NCBI GenBank assembly: GCA_900457075.1
Contig: UGYN01000002.1
Location: 558,001-622,000 of the forward strand
DNA: 64,000 nucleotides
Origin: Serratia quinivorans
GTDB taxonomy: Bacteria; Pseudomonadota; Gammaproteobacteria; Enterobacterales; Enterobacteriaceae
Reading direction: 5' to 3'
In this document: piece after piece, positions 23,041 through 34,654 of the stretch
Numbering within the stretch: position 1 is the stretch's first letter
Layout: each line of letters opens with the position of its first letter
Notes under the pieces: model-generated
Told to the model about the DNA's origin: nothing
What the model saw: the letters and a program-made list of their open reading frames with translations, nothing else
Databases searched by the model: none
Translations under genes and position numbers: made by a program

Positions 23041-23949
23041 CTATCCTTTTAATTTCGGATCCAGCGCGTCGCGCAGCCCGTCACCCAGCAGGTTGAACGC
23101 CAGTACGGTGATGAATATTGCCAGACTGGGGAAAATCGCCACGTGCGGTGCCATCACCATGTCCGCCCGAGCCTCATTGAGCATCGCCCCCCACTCCGGC
23201 GTTGGTGGCTGCGCGCCCAGGCCGAGGAATGACAGGCTGGCGGCGGTAATGATCGAGGTGCCGATACGCATGGTAAAATACACCACAATCGACGAAATCG
23301 TCCCCGGCAGTATATGTCGCAGGATGATGGTCCAGTCGGAAGCCCCGATGCTGCGCGCCGACTCGATATAGGTCAGGTGCTTCAATACCAGCGTATTGCC
23401 GCGCACCAGCCGGGCAAACGCCGGAATGCTGAAAATCGCCACCGCAACGATCACGTTGGACATACCGCTGCCCATAATCGCCACCACGCCAATCGCTAAT
23501 AAAATACCGGGAAAGGCAAACAGCACGTCACAGATGCGCATGGTGATACGGTCCCACCAGCCCTCATAATAACCGGCCAACAGGCCCAGCAGCGTGCCGA
23601 TCAGCCCGCCGACCAGCACCGAGAACACCCCGGCGGCCAGCGAAATACGAGCGCCCATCAGAATGCGGCTGAAAATATCTCGCCCAAGGGAATCTACCCC
23701 CAACCAGTGCACCAGCGAAGGGCCTTCGTTCAGGCGGTCATAATCAAAGTAGTTTTCCGCATCAAACGGCACCAGGTAAGGTGCCAATAGCGCGGCAACC
23801 ACCAGCAACAGCACCAACAGCCCGGCGACCAGCGCCACCCGTTGCTGGCGGAACCGCCGCCAGAACTCATGCCACGGTGTGCGCACCGCGTTAGGGTTAA
23901 TCGTCGGCATCGCCTTCATTGCGGCGTTGCGTCGCCAATGCTTAATCAT
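23041..23949 (-). CDS. gsiD: Glutathione ABC importer permease GsiD
   Basis: 302 residues, DppC/OppC-type inner-membrane permease of the glutathione importer. The N-terminal OppC-N segment ([27 protein letters not shown]) precedes five further membrane spans, with the ABC-permease EAA loop around [20 protein letters not shown] at 23949, or [12 protein letters not shown] slightly downstream. It is the last gene of iaaA-gsiABCD, 9 bp after gsiC. Confidence 0.94.
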   Translation of the reverse strand: MIKHWRRNAAMKAMPTINPNAVRTPWHEFWRRFRQQRVALVAGLLVLLLVVAALLAPYLVPFDAENYFDYDRLNEGPSLVHWLGVDSLGRDIFSRILMGARISLAAGVFSVLVGGLIGTLLGLLAGYYEGWWDRITMRICDVLFAFPGILLAIGVVAIMGSGMSNVIVAVAIFSIPAFARLVRGNTLVLKHLTYIESARSIGASDWTIILRHILPGTISSIVVYFTMRIGTSIITAASLSFLGLGAQPPTPEWGAMLNEARADMVMAPHVAIFPSLAIFITVLAFNLLGDGLRDALDPKLKG

Positions 23950-23958
23950 CCCGCGTCC

Positions 23959-24879
23959 TCATTTGTAGCGTATCGCCGGGTTAATTGCCGCATACAGCAG
24001 GTCCACCAACAGGTTAATCAGAATAAACTCCAGCGAGAACAGCAAAACCTCGGCCTGGATCACCGGATAGTCGCGCATCTCCACCGAGTCGACCAGCAGC
24101 CTACCCAGCCCTGGCCAGTTGAAGACCTTTTCCACCACGATCGAGCCGCCGAGCAAAAAGCCGAACTGTAGCCCCATCATGGTGACCACCGGGATCATCG
24201 CATTGCGCAGGCCATGCTTCACCACCACCAGGGTTTCCGGCACGCCCTTGGCTCGCGCGGTGCGCATATAGTCTTCCTGCAGCACCTCAACGAACGAGGC
24301 ACGGGTAAAACGCGCCATCACCGCTGCAACCGCCGCCCCCAGCGTGATGGAGGGCAAAATATAATGCCGCCAGCTGTCGGCGCCCACCGTCGGTAACCAG
24401 CCCAGATTGACCGAGAACACCTGCATCAGCAGCATACCCAGCGCAAAAGCGGGGAATGAAATGCCGGAGACCGCCAGCGCCATACCAATGCGATCCGGCC
24501 AGCGGTTACGCCAAACGGCAGACAGCATGCCGATGCCCATGCCGAAGAGCGTCGCCCACAGCATGCTGGTCAGCGTCAGCCACAGGGTCGGCAGAAAGCG
24601 CGAGCTAATCTCTTCGCTTACCGGCCGTTTGGAGACCATCGAGGTGCCAAAATCCCCCCGCAGAGCATTGACAAAAAAATGCACAAACTGCTGCGGTAGC
24701 GGCTTGTCGAGCCCCAGATCCTTACGCACCAGTTGCACTACCGCCTCGTCGGCCTCCGCCCCCGCCGCCAACCGTGCCGGATCGCCAGGCAGCAGATGGA
24801 CAAACAAAAACACCAGCACCGCGACAATCAGCAGCGTCGGGATCAGGCCCAGCAGCCGTTTCAGAAAATAATTAAGCAT
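23959..24879 (-). CDS. gsiC: Glutathione ABC importer permease GsiC
   Basis: 306 residues, DppB/OppB-type permease. The opening [36 protein letters not shown] is classic for the family, and the EAA loop is [25 protein letters not shown]. It pairs with GsiD to form the channel, is energised by GsiA and fed by GsiB. It is separated from gsiB by a short gap holding one dispersed repeat. Confidence 0.95.
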   Translation of the reverse strand: MLNYFLKRLLGLIPTLLIVAVLVFLFVHLLPGDPARLAAGAEADEAVVQLVRKDLGLDKPLPQQFVHFFVNALRGDFGTSMVSKRPVSEEISSRFLPTLWLTLTSMLWATLFGMGIGMLSAVWRNRWPDRIGMALAVSGISFPAFALGMLLMQVFSVNLGWLPTVGADSWRHYILPSITLGAAVAAVMARFTRASFVEVLQEDYMRTARAKGVPETLVVVKHGLRNAMIPVVTMMGLQFGFLLGGSIVVEKVFNWPGLGRLLVDSVEMRDYPVIQAEVLLFSLEFILINLLVDLLYAAINPAIRYK

Positions 24880-24890
24880 CTCGGGTGAAT

Positions 24891-24920
24891 CCCCTCACCC
24901 CGCCCTCAGTGAGAGCGGGG
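24891..24920. repeat. Diverged single CCTCACCC-type repeat
   Basis: CCCCTCACCCCGCCCTCAGT then GAGAGCGGGG: same core as the repeats at 3104 and 10202 but with altered inner bases. It lies between gsiB and gsiC, inside the operon, where its hairpin could affect relative expression. Confidence 0.55.
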
Positions 24921-24929
24921 ATTGGCGCC

Positions 24930-26468
24930 TTATTTAAGGTCAGCGTTATCAAAGTTGAACGAGGTATCCGGCATCACATAGAAACCGCTCAGCTGCTTGT
25001 TATTGGCCGACAGCAGGCGTTCGGTTGCCAGGAAGATCCATGGCGCGTCAGCCCAGATGCGATCCTGCGCGTCCTTATACAACTTCTGCTTTTCGGCGCG
25101 ATCGGTAGTCGCCAGCGCGCCGGTCAGATCCTTGTCCACCTGCGGGTTACTGTAGAACGCGGTGTTGAACTGCTTGGGGGGCGCCGCCTGAGTAGAGAAC
25201 AGCGGCGACAGCGCCCAGTCCGCCTCGCCGGTCGACGCGGACCAACCGGTATAGAACATGCGCACACCGGTGTCTTTCACCCCAACGCTTTCAACCTGTG
25301 CCGCACGCTGACCGGCATCCATCGCGGTCAGCGTCACTTTCACCCCAACCTGCGCCAACTGCTGTTGGGCAAACTGCAGCACTTTCTGCGCGGTACTGTG
25401 GTTATGGGACGACCATAAAGTGGTAGTGAAACCGTTCGGATAACCGGCCTCTTTCAGCAGTTCGCGCGCTTTGGCCGGATCGTATGGCCAGGGCTTATAA
25501 CGCGTGGCGAAGTCAATCGCCGGCGGCACCGGGCCTTCTGCCGGTACTGCGTAGCCGGCGAACGCTACCTTGATCAGCGCATCTTTGTTGATGGCGTAGT
25601 TCAGCGCCTGGCGTACTTTCAGGTTATCAAACGGCTTCTGGGTGACATTCAGGCTGATATAGCGTTGCAGAATCGACGGCGCAGCCACCAGATCAAGCTT
25701 GGCATTACCTTCCAGCACCTTGGCCTGCTCATAAGGGATCGGGAAGGCAAAAGTGGCCTCGCCGGTCTGCAACATCGCCGCACGGGTATTGTTATCGACG
25801 ATCGGGCGCCAGGTGATGCTGTCGAGCTTCGGTAACCCCGGCTTCCAATAGCCGTCAAACTTCTTCACCTTAACGAAATCGGTCTGGTTCCAGGTCACAA
25901 ACTGATAAGGGCCGGTGCCCACCGGATGGAAACCAATCTCTTTGCCATACTGCTTTAGCGCCGCCGGGGAAATGATCGCCGCCGCCGGGTGCGCCAGGTT
26001 GTTGATAAACGCCGAGAATGGCGCTTTCAGCACGATTTTCACCGTAGTAGCATCCACCACCTCGGTTTTATCGATCATTTTGAACAGGTTGTAACGTTTG
26101 AGGTGGTTGTCCGGATTGCTGGCGCGATCCAGGTTCACCTTCACCGCTTCGGCGTTAAACTCGGTACCGTCATGGAATTTCACCCCCGGATGCAGTTTGA
26201 CGGTGTAAGTCAGGCCATCCGGACTCACCTCATAGCTGTCTGCCAGCACGTTCACCAGCTTCATGTCCTTGTCGAAACCGAACAGACCCTGATAGAAAGA
26301 TTTGGCCACGGCCTGCGACAGCGTGTCGTTGGCATCATAGGGGTCAAGCGTGGTGAAGTTGGATGCGACGGCGATCACCGCATCTTTCGCCGCCCAGGCC
26401 GGGCCTGCGCCCACTGCCGCCAACAGCACGACGGCCGCCAATGCCTTACGTTTGAATGTGTGCTTCAT
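24930..26468 (-). CDS. gsiB: Glutathione-binding periplasmic protein GsiB
   Basis: 512 residues from the ATG at 26466-26468, the E. coli length. Signal peptide [22 protein letters not shown] (about 1-26), then an SBP_bac_5 fold with [57 protein letters not shown] and [18 protein letters not shown]. It binds glutathione in the periplasm for GsiCD. An upstream in-frame extension to 26492 overlaps the gsiA stop and is not used. Confidence 0.95.
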   Translation of the reverse strand: MKHTFKRKALAAVVLLAAVGAGPAWAAKDAVIAVASNFTTLDPYDANDTLSQAVAKSFYQGLFGFDKDMKLVNVLADSYEVSPDGLTYTVKLHPGVKFHDGTEFNAEAVKVNLDRASNPDNHLKRYNLFKMIDKTEVVDATTVKIVLKAPFSAFINNLAHPAAAIISPAALKQYGKEIGFHPVGTGPYQFVTWNQTDFVKVKKFDGYWKPGLPKLDSITWRPIVDNNTRAAMLQTGEATFAFPIPYEQAKVLEGNAKLDLVAAPSILQRYISLNVTQKPFDNLKVRQALNYAINKDALIKVAFAGYAVPAEGPVPPAIDFATRYKPWPYDPAKARELLKEAGYPNGFTTTLWSSHNHSTAQKVLQFAQQQLAQVGVKVTLTAMDAGQRAAQVESVGVKDTGVRMFYTGWSASTGEADWALSPLFSTQAAPPKQFNTAFYSNPQVDKDLTGALATTDRAEKQKLYKDAQDRIWADAPWIFLATERLLSANNKQLSGFYVMPDTSFNFDNADLK

Positions 26469-26491
26469 GGTGCTTGCATCTCCTGAGGTCA

Positions 26492-28369
26492 TTAAAAGGC
26501 ACCGGCGATCGGATGACGGGCAACAAAGTGCCCGGGGCCAACCTGCACCAGCGGTGCGGTAACGGGTTCATCGCCCAGCGCACGGATCGGGCTGGGAATT
26601 TCATCGACCAGCAGCGGCTGGCGTTTATGCGCATGGGCCGGATCGGCCACCGGCACGGCCGCCATCAGCTTGCGGGTGTAGGCATGCTGCGGGTTATCAA
26701 ACACGGCGCGGCGCGGACCAATTTCGACAATCTGCCCGAGGTACATCACCGCAACGCGATGACTGATGCGCTCCACCACCGCCATATCATGGGAAATAAA
26801 CAGAAAGGCAATGCCAAGCTCCCGCTGTAAATCGAGCAGCAGATTGACGATTTGCGCCTGAATCGACACGTCGAGCGCCGACACCGATTCGTCGGCGATC
26901 ACCACTTTAGGATTGAGTGCCAGGGCGCGCGCAATGCAGATACGCTGCCGCTGCCCACCGGAAAACTCATGCGGGTAACGACGTGCGTGTTCGGGTTTCA
27001 GCCCGACGCGTTCCAGCAGCCAATCGACCCGCTCTTGCGCCGCCTTGCCGCGCGCCACGTTATGCACCAGCAAGGGCTCCATAATCGAAAAGCCGACGGT
27101 CAAACGCGGGTCGAGCGAAGCGTAAGGATCCTGAAAGATAAACTGGATATCCCGCCGCAGGTGCTGCAACGCCGGGCCTTTCAACTGATTAATCTGGCGG
27201 CCGTCAAAGGTAATGGCGCCGCGCTGGCTATCCACCAGCTTCAGCAAGGAACGACCAGTGGTGGACTTGCCGCAGCCGGATTCCCCCACCAGCCCCAAAG
27301 TTTCGCCGGGGTAGAGGTCAAAACTGACGTTTTCCACCGCGTGCACCCGGCGGGTAACCCGGTTGAGGATGCCGCTACGCAGATCAAAGCGCGTCACCAA
27401 ATTCTCCACCCGCAGGATCGGCGCCGCACCGGGCGGGACGGTATCCTGCGGCCCGCCATTGTCCGCACCGTTCGGCAGCGGGAATTTGGCCGGAAAGTCC
27501 TGGGTCGCCATCGAACCGAGTTTTGGTACCGCGGCCAGCAGTGCCTGGGTATAGGGCTGTTGCGGGGCGGCAAACAGCTCGCGCACCGGCCCCTGCTCCA
27601 CCCGTTCCCCCTGACGCATCACCAATACCCGGTCGGCAATTTCTGCCACCACGCCCATGTCGTGGGTGATGAAAATCACCCCCATCTGCATTTCCTGCTG
27701 CAGCACGCGGATGAGCTGCAGGATCTGCGCCTGAATGGTGACGTCCAATGCGGTTGTAGGTTCGTCGGCAATCAATAGTGCCGGCTTGCAAGACAGTGCC
27801 ATGGCGATCATCACTCGCTGGCGCATACCGCCAGACAGCTGATGCGGATAGCGGTTAAGCACGTCTTTGGCTTCGGGAATGCGCACCAGATCAAGCATCT
27901 GCAAAGCGGCCTGTTTGGCGGCCCGATGGTCCATCGCCTGATGCAGGCGCAGAGATTCGGCGATCTGCTCGCCCACCGGAAACACCGGGTTCAGCGAGGT
28001 CATCGGCTCCTGAAAGATCATCGCCATATCGGCGCCGCGCACCCTGCGTAGCGTACCCTGATGGGCTCGAGCCAAATCGAGCACCTCGCCGTTACGCCGA
28101 CGAAAAGACATGGTACCGCTGACGATGTTGCCACCGCCCTGTTCGACCAGCCGCATCAATGCCAGAGAAGTGACAGACTTGCCCGAACCGGATTCACCGA
28201 CGATCGCCAGCGTTTCACCGCGATCGAGATCGAATGACAGGTTGCGCACCGCATCCAGGGTCTCGCCCTGTTGTTGAAATTGGACGCTCAGATCGCGCAC
28301 CGACAGCACGCGCTGCGGCGGCAATAATAGCCCGGCGTCGGCCGCAAGCGGCATTAAGGCATCGGTCAT
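26492..28369 (-). CDS. gsiA: Glutathione ABC importer ATPase GsiA (double cassette)
   Basis: 625 residues from the ATG at 28367-28369 ([18 protein letters not shown] upstream). Two fused ATPase cassettes: the first has [16 protein letters not shown] and [11 protein letters not shown]; the second [16 protein letters not shown] and [11 protein letters not shown] (Ser where most members have Pro in the DEP motif). Both carry the oligopeptide-type C-terminal extension. It powers GsiBCD glutathione uptake. Length and order match E. coli. Confidence 0.96.
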   Translation of the reverse strand: MTDALMPLAADAGLLLPPQRVLSVRDLSVQFQQQGETLDAVRNLSFDLDRGETLAIVGESGSGKSVTSLALMRLVEQGGGNIVSGTMSFRRRNGEVLDLARAHQGTLRRVRGADMAMIFQEPMTSLNPVFPVGEQIAESLRLHQAMDHRAAKQAALQMLDLVRIPEAKDVLNRYPHQLSGGMRQRVMIAMALSCKPALLIADEPTTALDVTIQAQILQLIRVLQQEMQMGVIFITHDMGVVAEIADRVLVMRQGERVEQGPVRELFAAPQQPYTQALLAAVPKLGSMATQDFPAKFPLPNGADNGGPQDTVPPGAAPILRVENLVTRFDLRSGILNRVTRRVHAVENVSFDLYPGETLGLVGESGCGKSTTGRSLLKLVDSQRGAITFDGRQINQLKGPALQHLRRDIQFIFQDPYASLDPRLTVGFSIMEPLLVHNVARGKAAQERVDWLLERVGLKPEHARRYPHEFSGGQRQRICIARALALNPKVVIADESVSALDVSIQAQIVNLLLDLQRELGIAFLFISHDMAVVERISHRVAVMYLGQIVEIGPRRAVFDNPQHAYTRKLMAAVPVADPAHAHKRQPLLVDEIPSPIRALGDEPVTAPLVQVGPGHFVARHPIAGAF

Positions 28370-28395
28370 ACACCCTCCTGGCGATCGGTTAGCGG

Positions 28396-28465
28396 TATAC
28401 CCGTCATCTTTCAAGTTGCAGCGTTGTTATCTGCGCTCGCTGCAACTTGAAAGCTATAGGGTATA
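28396..28465. repeat. Dispersed palindromic repeat (TATACCCGTCATC..), copy 2
   Basis: 70-bp near-palindrome. TATACCC at the left and GGGTATA at the right bracket the inner arms CTTTCAAGTTGCAGC and GCTGCAACTTGAAAG. It lies between iaaA and gsiA, and its right end reaches into the last codons of iaaA (stop at 28454). Related to 12934-12991. Confidence 0.8.
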
Positions 28466-29401
28466 AATCCCTACGGACGGCGCATCGCCGACATAACCAA
28501 AACCGCGGTACATCCCCTCGCTGTTAAACGGCAGCGCCACGTTGCCCTGGCTGTCGATGGCAATCATGCCGCCGCTACCGCCCATCGCCAGCAGTTTTTC
28601 CATTACCACCCGGTCGCTGGCCTGCTGCAGGCTGAGGCCGGCGTATTCCATCAGCGCGGAAACGTCATAGGCCGATACGCCACGCATGAATATTTCGCCG
28701 GTACCGGTGCTGGACACCGCCACGGTGGCATTGTTGGCATAACAGCCGGCGCCGATGATCGGGGTATCGCCCACCCGACCGGCCTGTTTGTTGGTCATGC
28801 CACCGGTCGATGTCGCCGCCGCCAAATTGCCCAAAGCATCCAGCGCCACCGCACCGACGGTACCGAACTTCCTGTCGGGATCGATCGGCTCAGCGCCATC
28901 GTGATCGAGCAATACTCGGCCCTGCTCCGCCTGAGCGCGGTGCAACTGGTCAAAACGTTGTTGGGTAAAGAAGAAATCGGGGGTCACCATTTCAAGACCG
29001 TGGGCCGCGGCGAACTTCTCCGCCCCCTCACCGGCAAACAACACATGCTGGCTGTTTTCCAGCACCGCGCGTGCGGCCAGTATCGGGTTGCGTATCCGGC
29101 TGACGCCCGCCACCGCGCCGGCATCACAGGTGCGCCCGTCCATCACGCAGGCGTCCAGCTCATGGGTACCCTGATGAGTAAACACCGAGCCTTTGCCGGC
29201 ATTAAATAACGGGCACTCTTCCAGCAAGCGCACGGCTTCGGTCACCGCATCCAATGCGTTGCCGCCCTGGGCCAGGATCTGCTGACCTGCGGCAACAATG
29301 CCGGATAACGCCTGGATATATTCCTGTTCCTTTTCCGCACTCAGCGCCGAGCGGGTAATTGCGCCCGCGCCGCCATGAATGGCAATCACTGGTTTGCTCA
29401 T
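28454..29401 (-). CDS. iaaA: Isoaspartyl peptidase / L-asparaginase
   Basis: 315 residues, N-terminal-nucleophile (Ntn) hydrolase. It is made as a precursor that cleaves itself between Gly180 and Thr181 (FGTVGAVALDALGNLAAATSTGG), exposing Thr181 as nucleophile; GRVGDTPIIGAG is the substrate-binding block. It hydrolyses isoaspartyl dipeptides and asparagine. First gene of iaaA-gsiABCD, as in E. coli, linking peptide breakdown to glutathione import. The gene end coincides with the repeat at 28396-28465, and the C-terminal residues (VGIYTL) appear normal. Confidence 0.96.
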   Translation of the reverse strand: MSKPVIAIHGGAGAITRSALSAEKEQEYIQALSGIVAAGQQILAQGGNALDAVTEAVRLLEECPLFNAGKGSVFTHQGTHELDACVMDGRTCDAGAVAGVSRIRNPILAARAVLENSQHVLFAGEGAEKFAAAHGLEMVTPDFFFTQQRFDQLHRAQAEQGRVLLDHDGAEPIDPDRKFGTVGAVALDALGNLAAATSTGGMTNKQAGRVGDTPIIGAGCYANNATVAVSSTGTGEIFMRGVSAYDVSALMEYAGLSLQQASDRVVMEKLLAMGGSGGMIAIDSQGNVALPFNSEGMYRGFGYVGDAPSVGIYTL

Positions 29402-29745
29402 ATGCCTGACACCCTGTGTTAATCCCGTACCCTTCCGGGCTGATAATTAATTATTTTTTCTTTTCCCGACTATATTTAGCCCTGCATTCTATGTAAAGCA
29501 TTAAGTCAACGCTCAGCATTCAGCGTAGTTCGCTTAGATTATTTCGCACATTGAAATAGCTTAATGGAATAAAAACAGAGAGTTACAACAGCATAAAAAA
29601 ACCATAAATAACGATTGGGATTTTTGGTAAAAGCAGCGAGTGGATAGACAACTATTACCCTGAGAAATAACCGATAGCTCTGAACATTTAACTTTCACAG
29701 GTTCAACCTGCTGTTTTTTAGCAGGCTGAACGCAGATGATAATAT
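29402..29745. other. Intergenic region with an inverted repeat
   Basis: 344 bp between iaaA and the DUF924 gene, AT-rich next to iaaA where its promoter should lie. At 29701-29731 GTTCAACCTGCT and AGCAGGCTGAAC pair with one mismatch around a GTTTTTT loop. The T run is in the loop, not after the stem, so it is not a standard terminator. No gene is seen. Confidence 0.5.
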
Positions 29746-30283
29746 TTAGAACCCGGAACCCGGCAGCAACAGAAATGCCTCTTCTTCCGCGGTTGAGACA
29801 CGACCTAATATCGCATTACGGTGCGGGTAGCGGCCAAAACGGTCAATAATGGCCTTATGCCGCAATTCAAACTCCAACTGGTCGCCATTATCCAGCTCGG
29901 TATACAACGCCAGCGCCTGCTGATGGATCAGCACCGATTCCGAATGCATAAACGGCAAATAGAGAAAGCCCCGTTGTTCCTTACTGAGTTGCTCACACTG
30001 CCCGCTGCGGATCGCTTCTTGCGCCAATACCAGCGCCATGCAATCACTGGCAAATGAACGCGGCGTGCCACGGAACAGGTTGCGGCTGAACTGGTCGAGC
30101 ACAATCACCTCCGCCAGTCGCCCCTCAATGGTTTCTCGCCAGTGCGCCAACTCCCCGGCGGCGGCGGCCTGCCAGATTCTGGCCAAAGCGCGTATGCAGC
30201 AGGCGATCGAATTCATCATCCTTTTTGAACCACAAAGCCGGTTCGATCTCGTCAAACCAAAAGTCTAATACCTGTCTGTGCAT
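29746..30283 (-). pseudogene. DUF924-family protein, +1 frameshift
   Basis: The family N-terminus is encoded from the ATG at 30281-30283: [19 protein letters not shown] followed by [16 protein letters not shown]. An extra base at 30177-30178 (minus-strand CAGAATCTGG where CAGATCTGG is expected) shifts the frame. The rest ([39 protein letters not shown] to the end) is in the other frame. Corrected length is 178 residues, right for this family of TPR-like-fold proteins (UPF0079/YwqB type, unknown function). The single extra base resembles the one in metG. Confidence 0.82.
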
Positions 30284-30377
30284 CACTGCCTCCTGTTGTT
30301 TACATCAGCATAGCATCCTTCATAATACCCCCACATTGCCGCTATTTATCGCGCACCCTGATTACGGAGTTCCCCCG

Positions 30378-31616
30378 ATGGATCATTGCCATACTTCCGA
30401 TCTCATTTCCCTGGAGCAGGCGCTGGAGAAGATGCTCAGCCAGCTCTCCCCCCTGCAGCAGACCGAATCCATTGCCCTGACCACCGCCGCAGGCCGCATT
30501 ACCGCCGCACCGGTCATTTCGCCGATTGACGTGCCGCCGTTCGCCAATTCGGCTATGGACGGTTACGCCGTGCGCCTGGCCGATTTGCAAGCCAATGCGC
30601 CGTTGCCGGTGGCGGGCAAAGCCTTTGCCGGTGCGCCATTTGATGGCAACTGGCCGGCCAATACCTGCATACGCATTATGACCGGCGCCCCTGTCCCGGT
30701 TGGCGCCGAAGCGGTGATCATGCAGGAACAGGCCGAGCTGAGTGATGCAGGCGTGCGCTTTACGGCCGAAGTACAAGCCGGGCAAAATATTCGTCTGGCT
30801 GGGGAAGATATTCGCCAGGGCGCAGGCGTGTTAGCCGCAGGCATCAGGCTGGGTGCCGCGCAATTGCCGCTGCTGGCCTCGCTCGGCGTTGCCGAAGTCC
30901 AGGTGATGCGCAAACTGAAAGTCGCGGTGTTTTCCACCGGTGACGAGTTACAACCGGTCGGCCAGCCGTTACAGGCCGGGCAAATCTACGATACCAATCG
31001 CTTTGCGGTGCGCCTGATGCTGGAACAGCTGGGCTGCGAGGTGATCGATCTGGGCATTATCCGCGACAATCAAGAAGCGCTGCGCGCCGCTTTCGAGCAG
31101 GCGGACAGCCAGGCCGACGTGGTGATCAGCAGCGGTGGCGTTTCGGTCGGTGAAGCCGACTACACCAAGCAGATGCTGGATGAACTGGGCGAAGTCAGCT
31201 TCTGGAAGCTGGCGATCAAACCGGGTAAGCCTTTTGCCTTCGGCAAGCTGAAACACGCCTGGTTCTGTGGCCTGCCGGGCAACCCGGTTTCTGCCGCCCT
31301 GACCTTCTACCAACTGGTGCAACCGCTGCTGGCAAAACTGGCCGGCCACAGCGACTGGCAGTTGCCACCGCGTCTGCAAGCACGCGCATTGACGCCGTTG
31401 AAGAAAGCACCGGGCCGTCTCGATTTCCAGCGCGGCGTCTTTAGCAGTAACGCCTATGGCGAGTTGGAAGTCAGCAGCACCGGCCATCAAGGCTCGCACA
31501 TCTTCAGTTCGTTCAGTCAGGGTAACTGTTTTATCGTACTGGAGCGCGATCGCGGTTCCGTAGCGGTGGGTGAAAAGGTGGAAATTGAGCCTTTCAACGC
31601 CCTGCTGAGGAGCTAA
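30378..31616 (+). CDS. moeA: Molybdopterin molybdenumtransferase MoeA
   Basis: 412 residues from the ATG at 30378, with GGAG at a usual distance; an upstream in-frame reading to 30225 is not family sequence. It inserts molybdate into adenylylated molybdopterin to give Mo cofactor. Domains: N-terminal MoeA_N ([14 protein letters not shown]), the MoCF-binding core ([40 protein letters not shown]) and a C-terminal domain. It is followed 2 bp later by moeB, a conserved operon. Confidence 0.96.
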   Translation: MDHCHTSDLISLEQALEKMLSQLSPLQQTESIALTTAAGRITAAPVISPIDVPPFANSAMDGYAVRLADLQANAPLPVAGKAFAGAPFDGNWPANTCIRIMTGAPVPVGAEAVIMQEQAELSDAGVRFTAEVQAGQNIRLAGEDIRQGAGVLAAGIRLGAAQLPLLASLGVAEVQVMRKLKVAVFSTGDELQPVGQPLQAGQIYDTNRFAVRLMLEQLGCEVIDLGIIRDNQEALRAAFEQADSQADVVISSGGVSVGEADYTKQMLDELGEVSFWKLAIKPGKPFAFGKLKHAWFCGLPGNPVSAALTFYQLVQPLLAKLAGHSDWQLPPRLQARALTPLKKAPGRLDFQRGVFSSNAYGELEVSSTGHQGSHIFSSFSQGNCFIVLERDRGSVAVGEKVEIEPFNALLRS

Positions 31617-31618
31617 GC

Positions 31619-32374
31619 ATGCTGCCGGAATTAACCGATGCCGAAACATTGCGCTATAACCGCCAGATTATCCTGCGTGGTTTCGACTTCGACGGTCAGG
31701 AAAAGCTGAAAGCCGCACGGGTAATGATTGTTGGCCTGGGTGGCTTGGGTTGCGCCGCCGCGCCCTATTTGGCTGCCGCAGGGGTGGGTCATCTGACGCT
31801 GGTTGATTTCGACACCGTTTCGCTCTCCAACCTGCAACGCCAGATCCTGCACCGCGACGCGCGCATTGGCATGGCGAAGGTTGATTCGGCGCGTATCGAA
31901 CTGAGCGCCATCAATCCGCATATCCATATTGATGCCGTTGACGGGCAACTGGACGATGAACAGATGGCGGCACAGATTGCCGCCAACGATCTGGTGCTGG
32001 ACTGTACCGACAACGTGGCAACGCGCGATCTGCTCAACCGCCTGTGCCATGCGCAGCGCAAACCGCTGGTGTCCGGCGCGGCGATCCGTATGGAAGGGCA
32101 ACTCAGCGTCTTCACTTACCAGGCCAATGAACCTTGCTACCGCTGTCTGAGCCGGTTATTCGGTGATAACGCCCTGACCTGCGTCGAGGCCGGTGTGATG
32201 GCACCGCTGGTGGGTACCATCGGCACTCTGCAGGCTATCGAGGCCATCAAACTGCTGACGCAATACGGCCAGCCGCTCACCGGCAAACTGCTGATGTTTG
32301 ACGCCATGACGATGCAGTTCCGTGAGATGAAGCTGCCGAAGGATCCGCAGTGCGAGGTGTGTGGCGGGGAATAG
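31619..32374 (+). CDS. moeB: Molybdopterin-synthase adenylyltransferase MoeB
   Basis: 251 residues, E1-like ThiF fold. It adenylylates the C-terminal glycine of MoaD so that sulfur can be added for molybdopterin synthesis. Visible: nucleotide loop VGLGGLGCAAAPYLAAAGVG, the DNVATRDLLNRLC block and the zinc-binding CYRCL with C-terminal CEVCG. GAGGAGC precedes the ATG. Last gene of moeAB; a strong terminator follows. Confidence 0.96.
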   Translation: MLPELTDAETLRYNRQIILRGFDFDGQEKLKAARVMIVGLGGLGCAAAPYLAAAGVGHLTLVDFDTVSLSNLQRQILHRDARIGMAKVDSARIELSAINPHIHIDAVDGQLDDEQMAAQIAANDLVLDCTDNVATRDLLNRLCHAQRKPLVSGAAIRMEGQLSVFTYQANEPCYRCLSRLFGDNALTCVEAGVMAPLVGTIGTLQAIEAIKLLTQYGQPLTGKLLMFDAMTMQFREMKLPKDPQCEVCGGE

Positions 32375-32381
32375 CAGACAC

Positions 32382-32414
32382 AAAAAAGGCGGGAATATTC
32401 GCTCCCGCCTTTTT
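32382..32414. terminator. Bidirectional terminator between moeB and ybiT
   Basis: AAAAAAGGCGGGA (32382-32394) and TCCCGCC plus TTTTT (32403-32414). The flanking A and T runs let it work for the convergent moeB (plus) and ybiT (minus) transcripts. Confidence 0.93.
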
Positions 32415-32430
32415 AATGCCGTAACAGAAG

Positions 32431-34023
32431 TTACACGATACCCTGGCTACGCAGATAGTCTTCGTAGTTGCCGGTAAAGTCGATAACCTTGGTCGGCGTC
32501 ATTTCCAGTACGCGGGTCGCCAGCGAGCTAACGAACTCACGGTCGTGGGAAACGAAGATCAGGGTGCCTTCGTACATTTCCAACGCCATGTTCAGCGACT
32601 CGATGGATTCCATATCCAGGTGGTTAGTCGGTTCATCCATAATCAGGATGTTAGGGCGCTGCATCATCAGCTTGCCGAACAGCATACGGCCCTTTTCACC
32701 ACCAGACAGCACCTTAACTTTCTTCTTGATGTCGTCCTGGCTGAACAGCAAACGCCCCAGCACGCTGCGAACGGCCTGCTCGTCGTCTTTTTCCTGCTTC
32801 CACTGGCTCATCCAGTCGAATACCGTCAGGGTGTCATCGAACTCGTATTCGTGATCCTGCGCGTAATAACCGATCTTGGCGTTTTCAGACCATTTCACGC
32901 TGCCGCTGTCCGGCTGTGCATCGCCAACCAGGGTTTTCAACAGGGTAGACTTACCGACACCGTTCGGGCCCAGCACCGCCACTTTCTCGCCCACTTCAAC
33001 CATCAGGTTGAGCTTGCTGAACAGTGGACCGTTGTCGAAACCTTTGGTCAACGCCTCCACTTCCAGTGCGTTACGGAACAGTTTTTTGTCCTGATCGAAA
33101 CGGATGAACGGGTTCTGGCGGCTTGAAGCCTTCACTTCTTCCAGCTGGATTTTGTCTATCTGGCGGGCGCGTGAAGTGGCCTGTTTGGATTTGGAGGCGT
33201 TGGCGCTGAAGCGGCTGACGAACGACTGCAGTTCGTTAATCTGTGCCTTCTTCTTGGCGTTATCCGCCATCAGACGTTCACGCGATTGCGTGGCCGCCGT
33301 CATGTATTCGTCATAGTTGCCCGGATACACGCGCAGTTCGCCGTAGTCCAGATCCGCCATGTGAGTACACACCATGTTCAGGAAGTGACGGTCGTGCGAA
33401 ATGATAACCATGGTGCTGTTACGCTCGTTAAGCACCTGCTCCAGCCAGCGAATGGTATCGATGTCCAAGTTGTTGGTTGGTTCGTCGAGCAGCAGGATTT
33501 CCGGATCGGAGAACAGGGCCTGCGCCAGCAACACACGCAGCTTGAAGCCCGGCGCGATTTCGCTCATCGGGCCATAATGCTGTTCGACCGGGATGCCAAC
33601 ACCGAGCAGCAGCTCGCCGGCACGCGCTTCGGCGGTGTAACCGTCCATTTCGCCGTAAGCCACTTCCAGATCGGCCACTTTATAGCCGTCTTCTTCGCTC
33701 ATTTCGGCCATAGCGTAAATACGGTCACGCTCTTCTTTCACTGCCCACAGTTCATGGTGGCCCATGATAACGGTGTCCAGCACGCTGTATTGCTCAAAAG
33801 CGAACTGATCCTGACGCAGTTTACCCAGACGCTCGTTCGGATCGAGGAACACGTTGCCGCCGCTCGGTACCAGATCGCCGCCCAGGATTTTCATAAAGGT
33901 GGATTTGCCGCAGCCGTTGGCCCCGATCAAACCATAGCGGTTACCGCCACCAAATTTTACAGAGATGTTTTCAAACAGCGGCTTACTGCCAAACTGCATA
34001 GTAATGTTGTTAGTGCTTAACAC
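32431..34023 (-). CDS. ybiT: ABC-F ATPase YbiT
   Basis: 530 residues, two ATPase cassettes without membrane spans. Cassette 1: [34 protein letters not shown]. Cassette 2: [34 protein letters not shown] charged linker (about 240-310, [23 protein letters not shown]) is the ribosome-contacting P-site-tRNA-interaction motif. ABC-F proteins act on the ribosome, resolving stalled or drug-bound states. E. coli YbiT has the same size and lies near moeAB-gsi. Confidence 0.94.
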   Translation of the reverse strand: MLSTNNITMQFGSKPLFENISVKFGGGNRYGLIGANGCGKSTFMKILGGDLVPSGGNVFLDPNERLGKLRQDQFAFEQYSVLDTVIMGHHELWAVKEERDRIYAMAEMSEEDGYKVADLEVAYGEMDGYTAEARAGELLLGVGIPVEQHYGPMSEIAPGFKLRVLLAQALFSDPEILLLDEPTNNLDIDTIRWLEQVLNERNSTMVIISHDRHFLNMVCTHMADLDYGELRVYPGNYDEYMTAATQSRERLMADNAKKKAQINELQSFVSRFSANASKSKQATSRARQIDKIQLEEVKASSRQNPFIRFDQDKKLFRNALEVEALTKGFDNGPLFSKLNLMVEVGEKVAVLGPNGVGKSTLLKTLVGDAQPDSGSVKWSENAKIGYYAQDHEYEFDDTLTVFDWMSQWKQEKDDEQAVRSVLGRLLFSQDDIKKKVKVLSGGEKGRMLFGKLMMQRPNILIMDEPTNHLDMESIESLNMALEMYEGTLIFVSHDREFVSSLATRVLEMTPTKVIDFTGNYEDYLRSQGIV

Positions 34024-34213
34024 AGCGCTCGCTCTTCATATCATTAGGAATGTGATTTGGCGCGCATTATGCCATAACGAGGATAAGAGATCGCGGGAAG
34101 TTTTGGTGACAATTTGAGCAATGGTGCGGTGGCAGAAAAAGCCAGACACTGCGCGGTTCCTTGAGGCCGGAGGCAGTAAATCCCATCCGGCGGATTAAGG
34201 GGAATGAATACAT

Positions 34214-34630
34214 TCACCAGCAGCCATGTTTTAAGATATTGAAATAGACCTCTTTAAACTTTTCTGTCCTTAAAATATCCCCTTTCAATACCGAAACCTG
34301 TTTATCCCACTCTTGGGCGAAATCGGCTTCGCCGTTATTGTTATTTAGTTTTTTTAAGCCACAGGCAGCATAAAGTTTGGCTTCTGGCGTTGCCTGCGGA
34401 TTTTTGGCAATACGCAAGAAAATGTCCCCCGCATCCTGATAGGTTAGGATTCTTATTAGCTCGGTCTCGCCAACGCTGCCAATGCCAACAAACCCATTCA
34501 TTCCCAAAGAGAAATCGCTGACTTTGGATAAAACATTTTCTGTCTCTTCGCGGCTTTGCTCAGCGGCGTAGCCGGAGAGGGAACAGAAAGAAACAACAAG
34601 CAAAGCCACAACGCGCAAAATCATTTTCAT
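34214..34630 (-). CDS. Predicted exported protein, unknown
   Basis: 138 residues from the ATG at 34628-34630 (MKMILRVVALLVVSFCSLSGYAAEQS). A signal peptide is likely, with cleavage after about residue 23 (GYAA). The mature part is alpha-helical in look (ETENVLSKVSDFSLGMNG, then PEATPEAKLYAACGLKKL) with two cysteines and ends KHGCW. No family is recognised. It is small, follows cynR on the same strand, and has no obvious partner. Confidence 0.6.
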   Translation of the reverse strand: MKMILRVVALLVVSFCSLSGYAAEQSREETENVLSKVSDFSLGMNGFVGIGSVGETELIRILTYQDAGDIFLRIAKNPQATPEAKLYAACGLKKLNNNNGEADFAQEWDKQVSVLKGDILRTEKFKEVYFNILKHGCW

Positions 34631-34654
34631 AAAAATTTCTCTATTCAAGCTCTT

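Noticed and set aside
29701..29731. Terminator of the DUF924 gene
   Set aside because: The stem is good but the T run is in the loop and none follows the hairpin on either strand.
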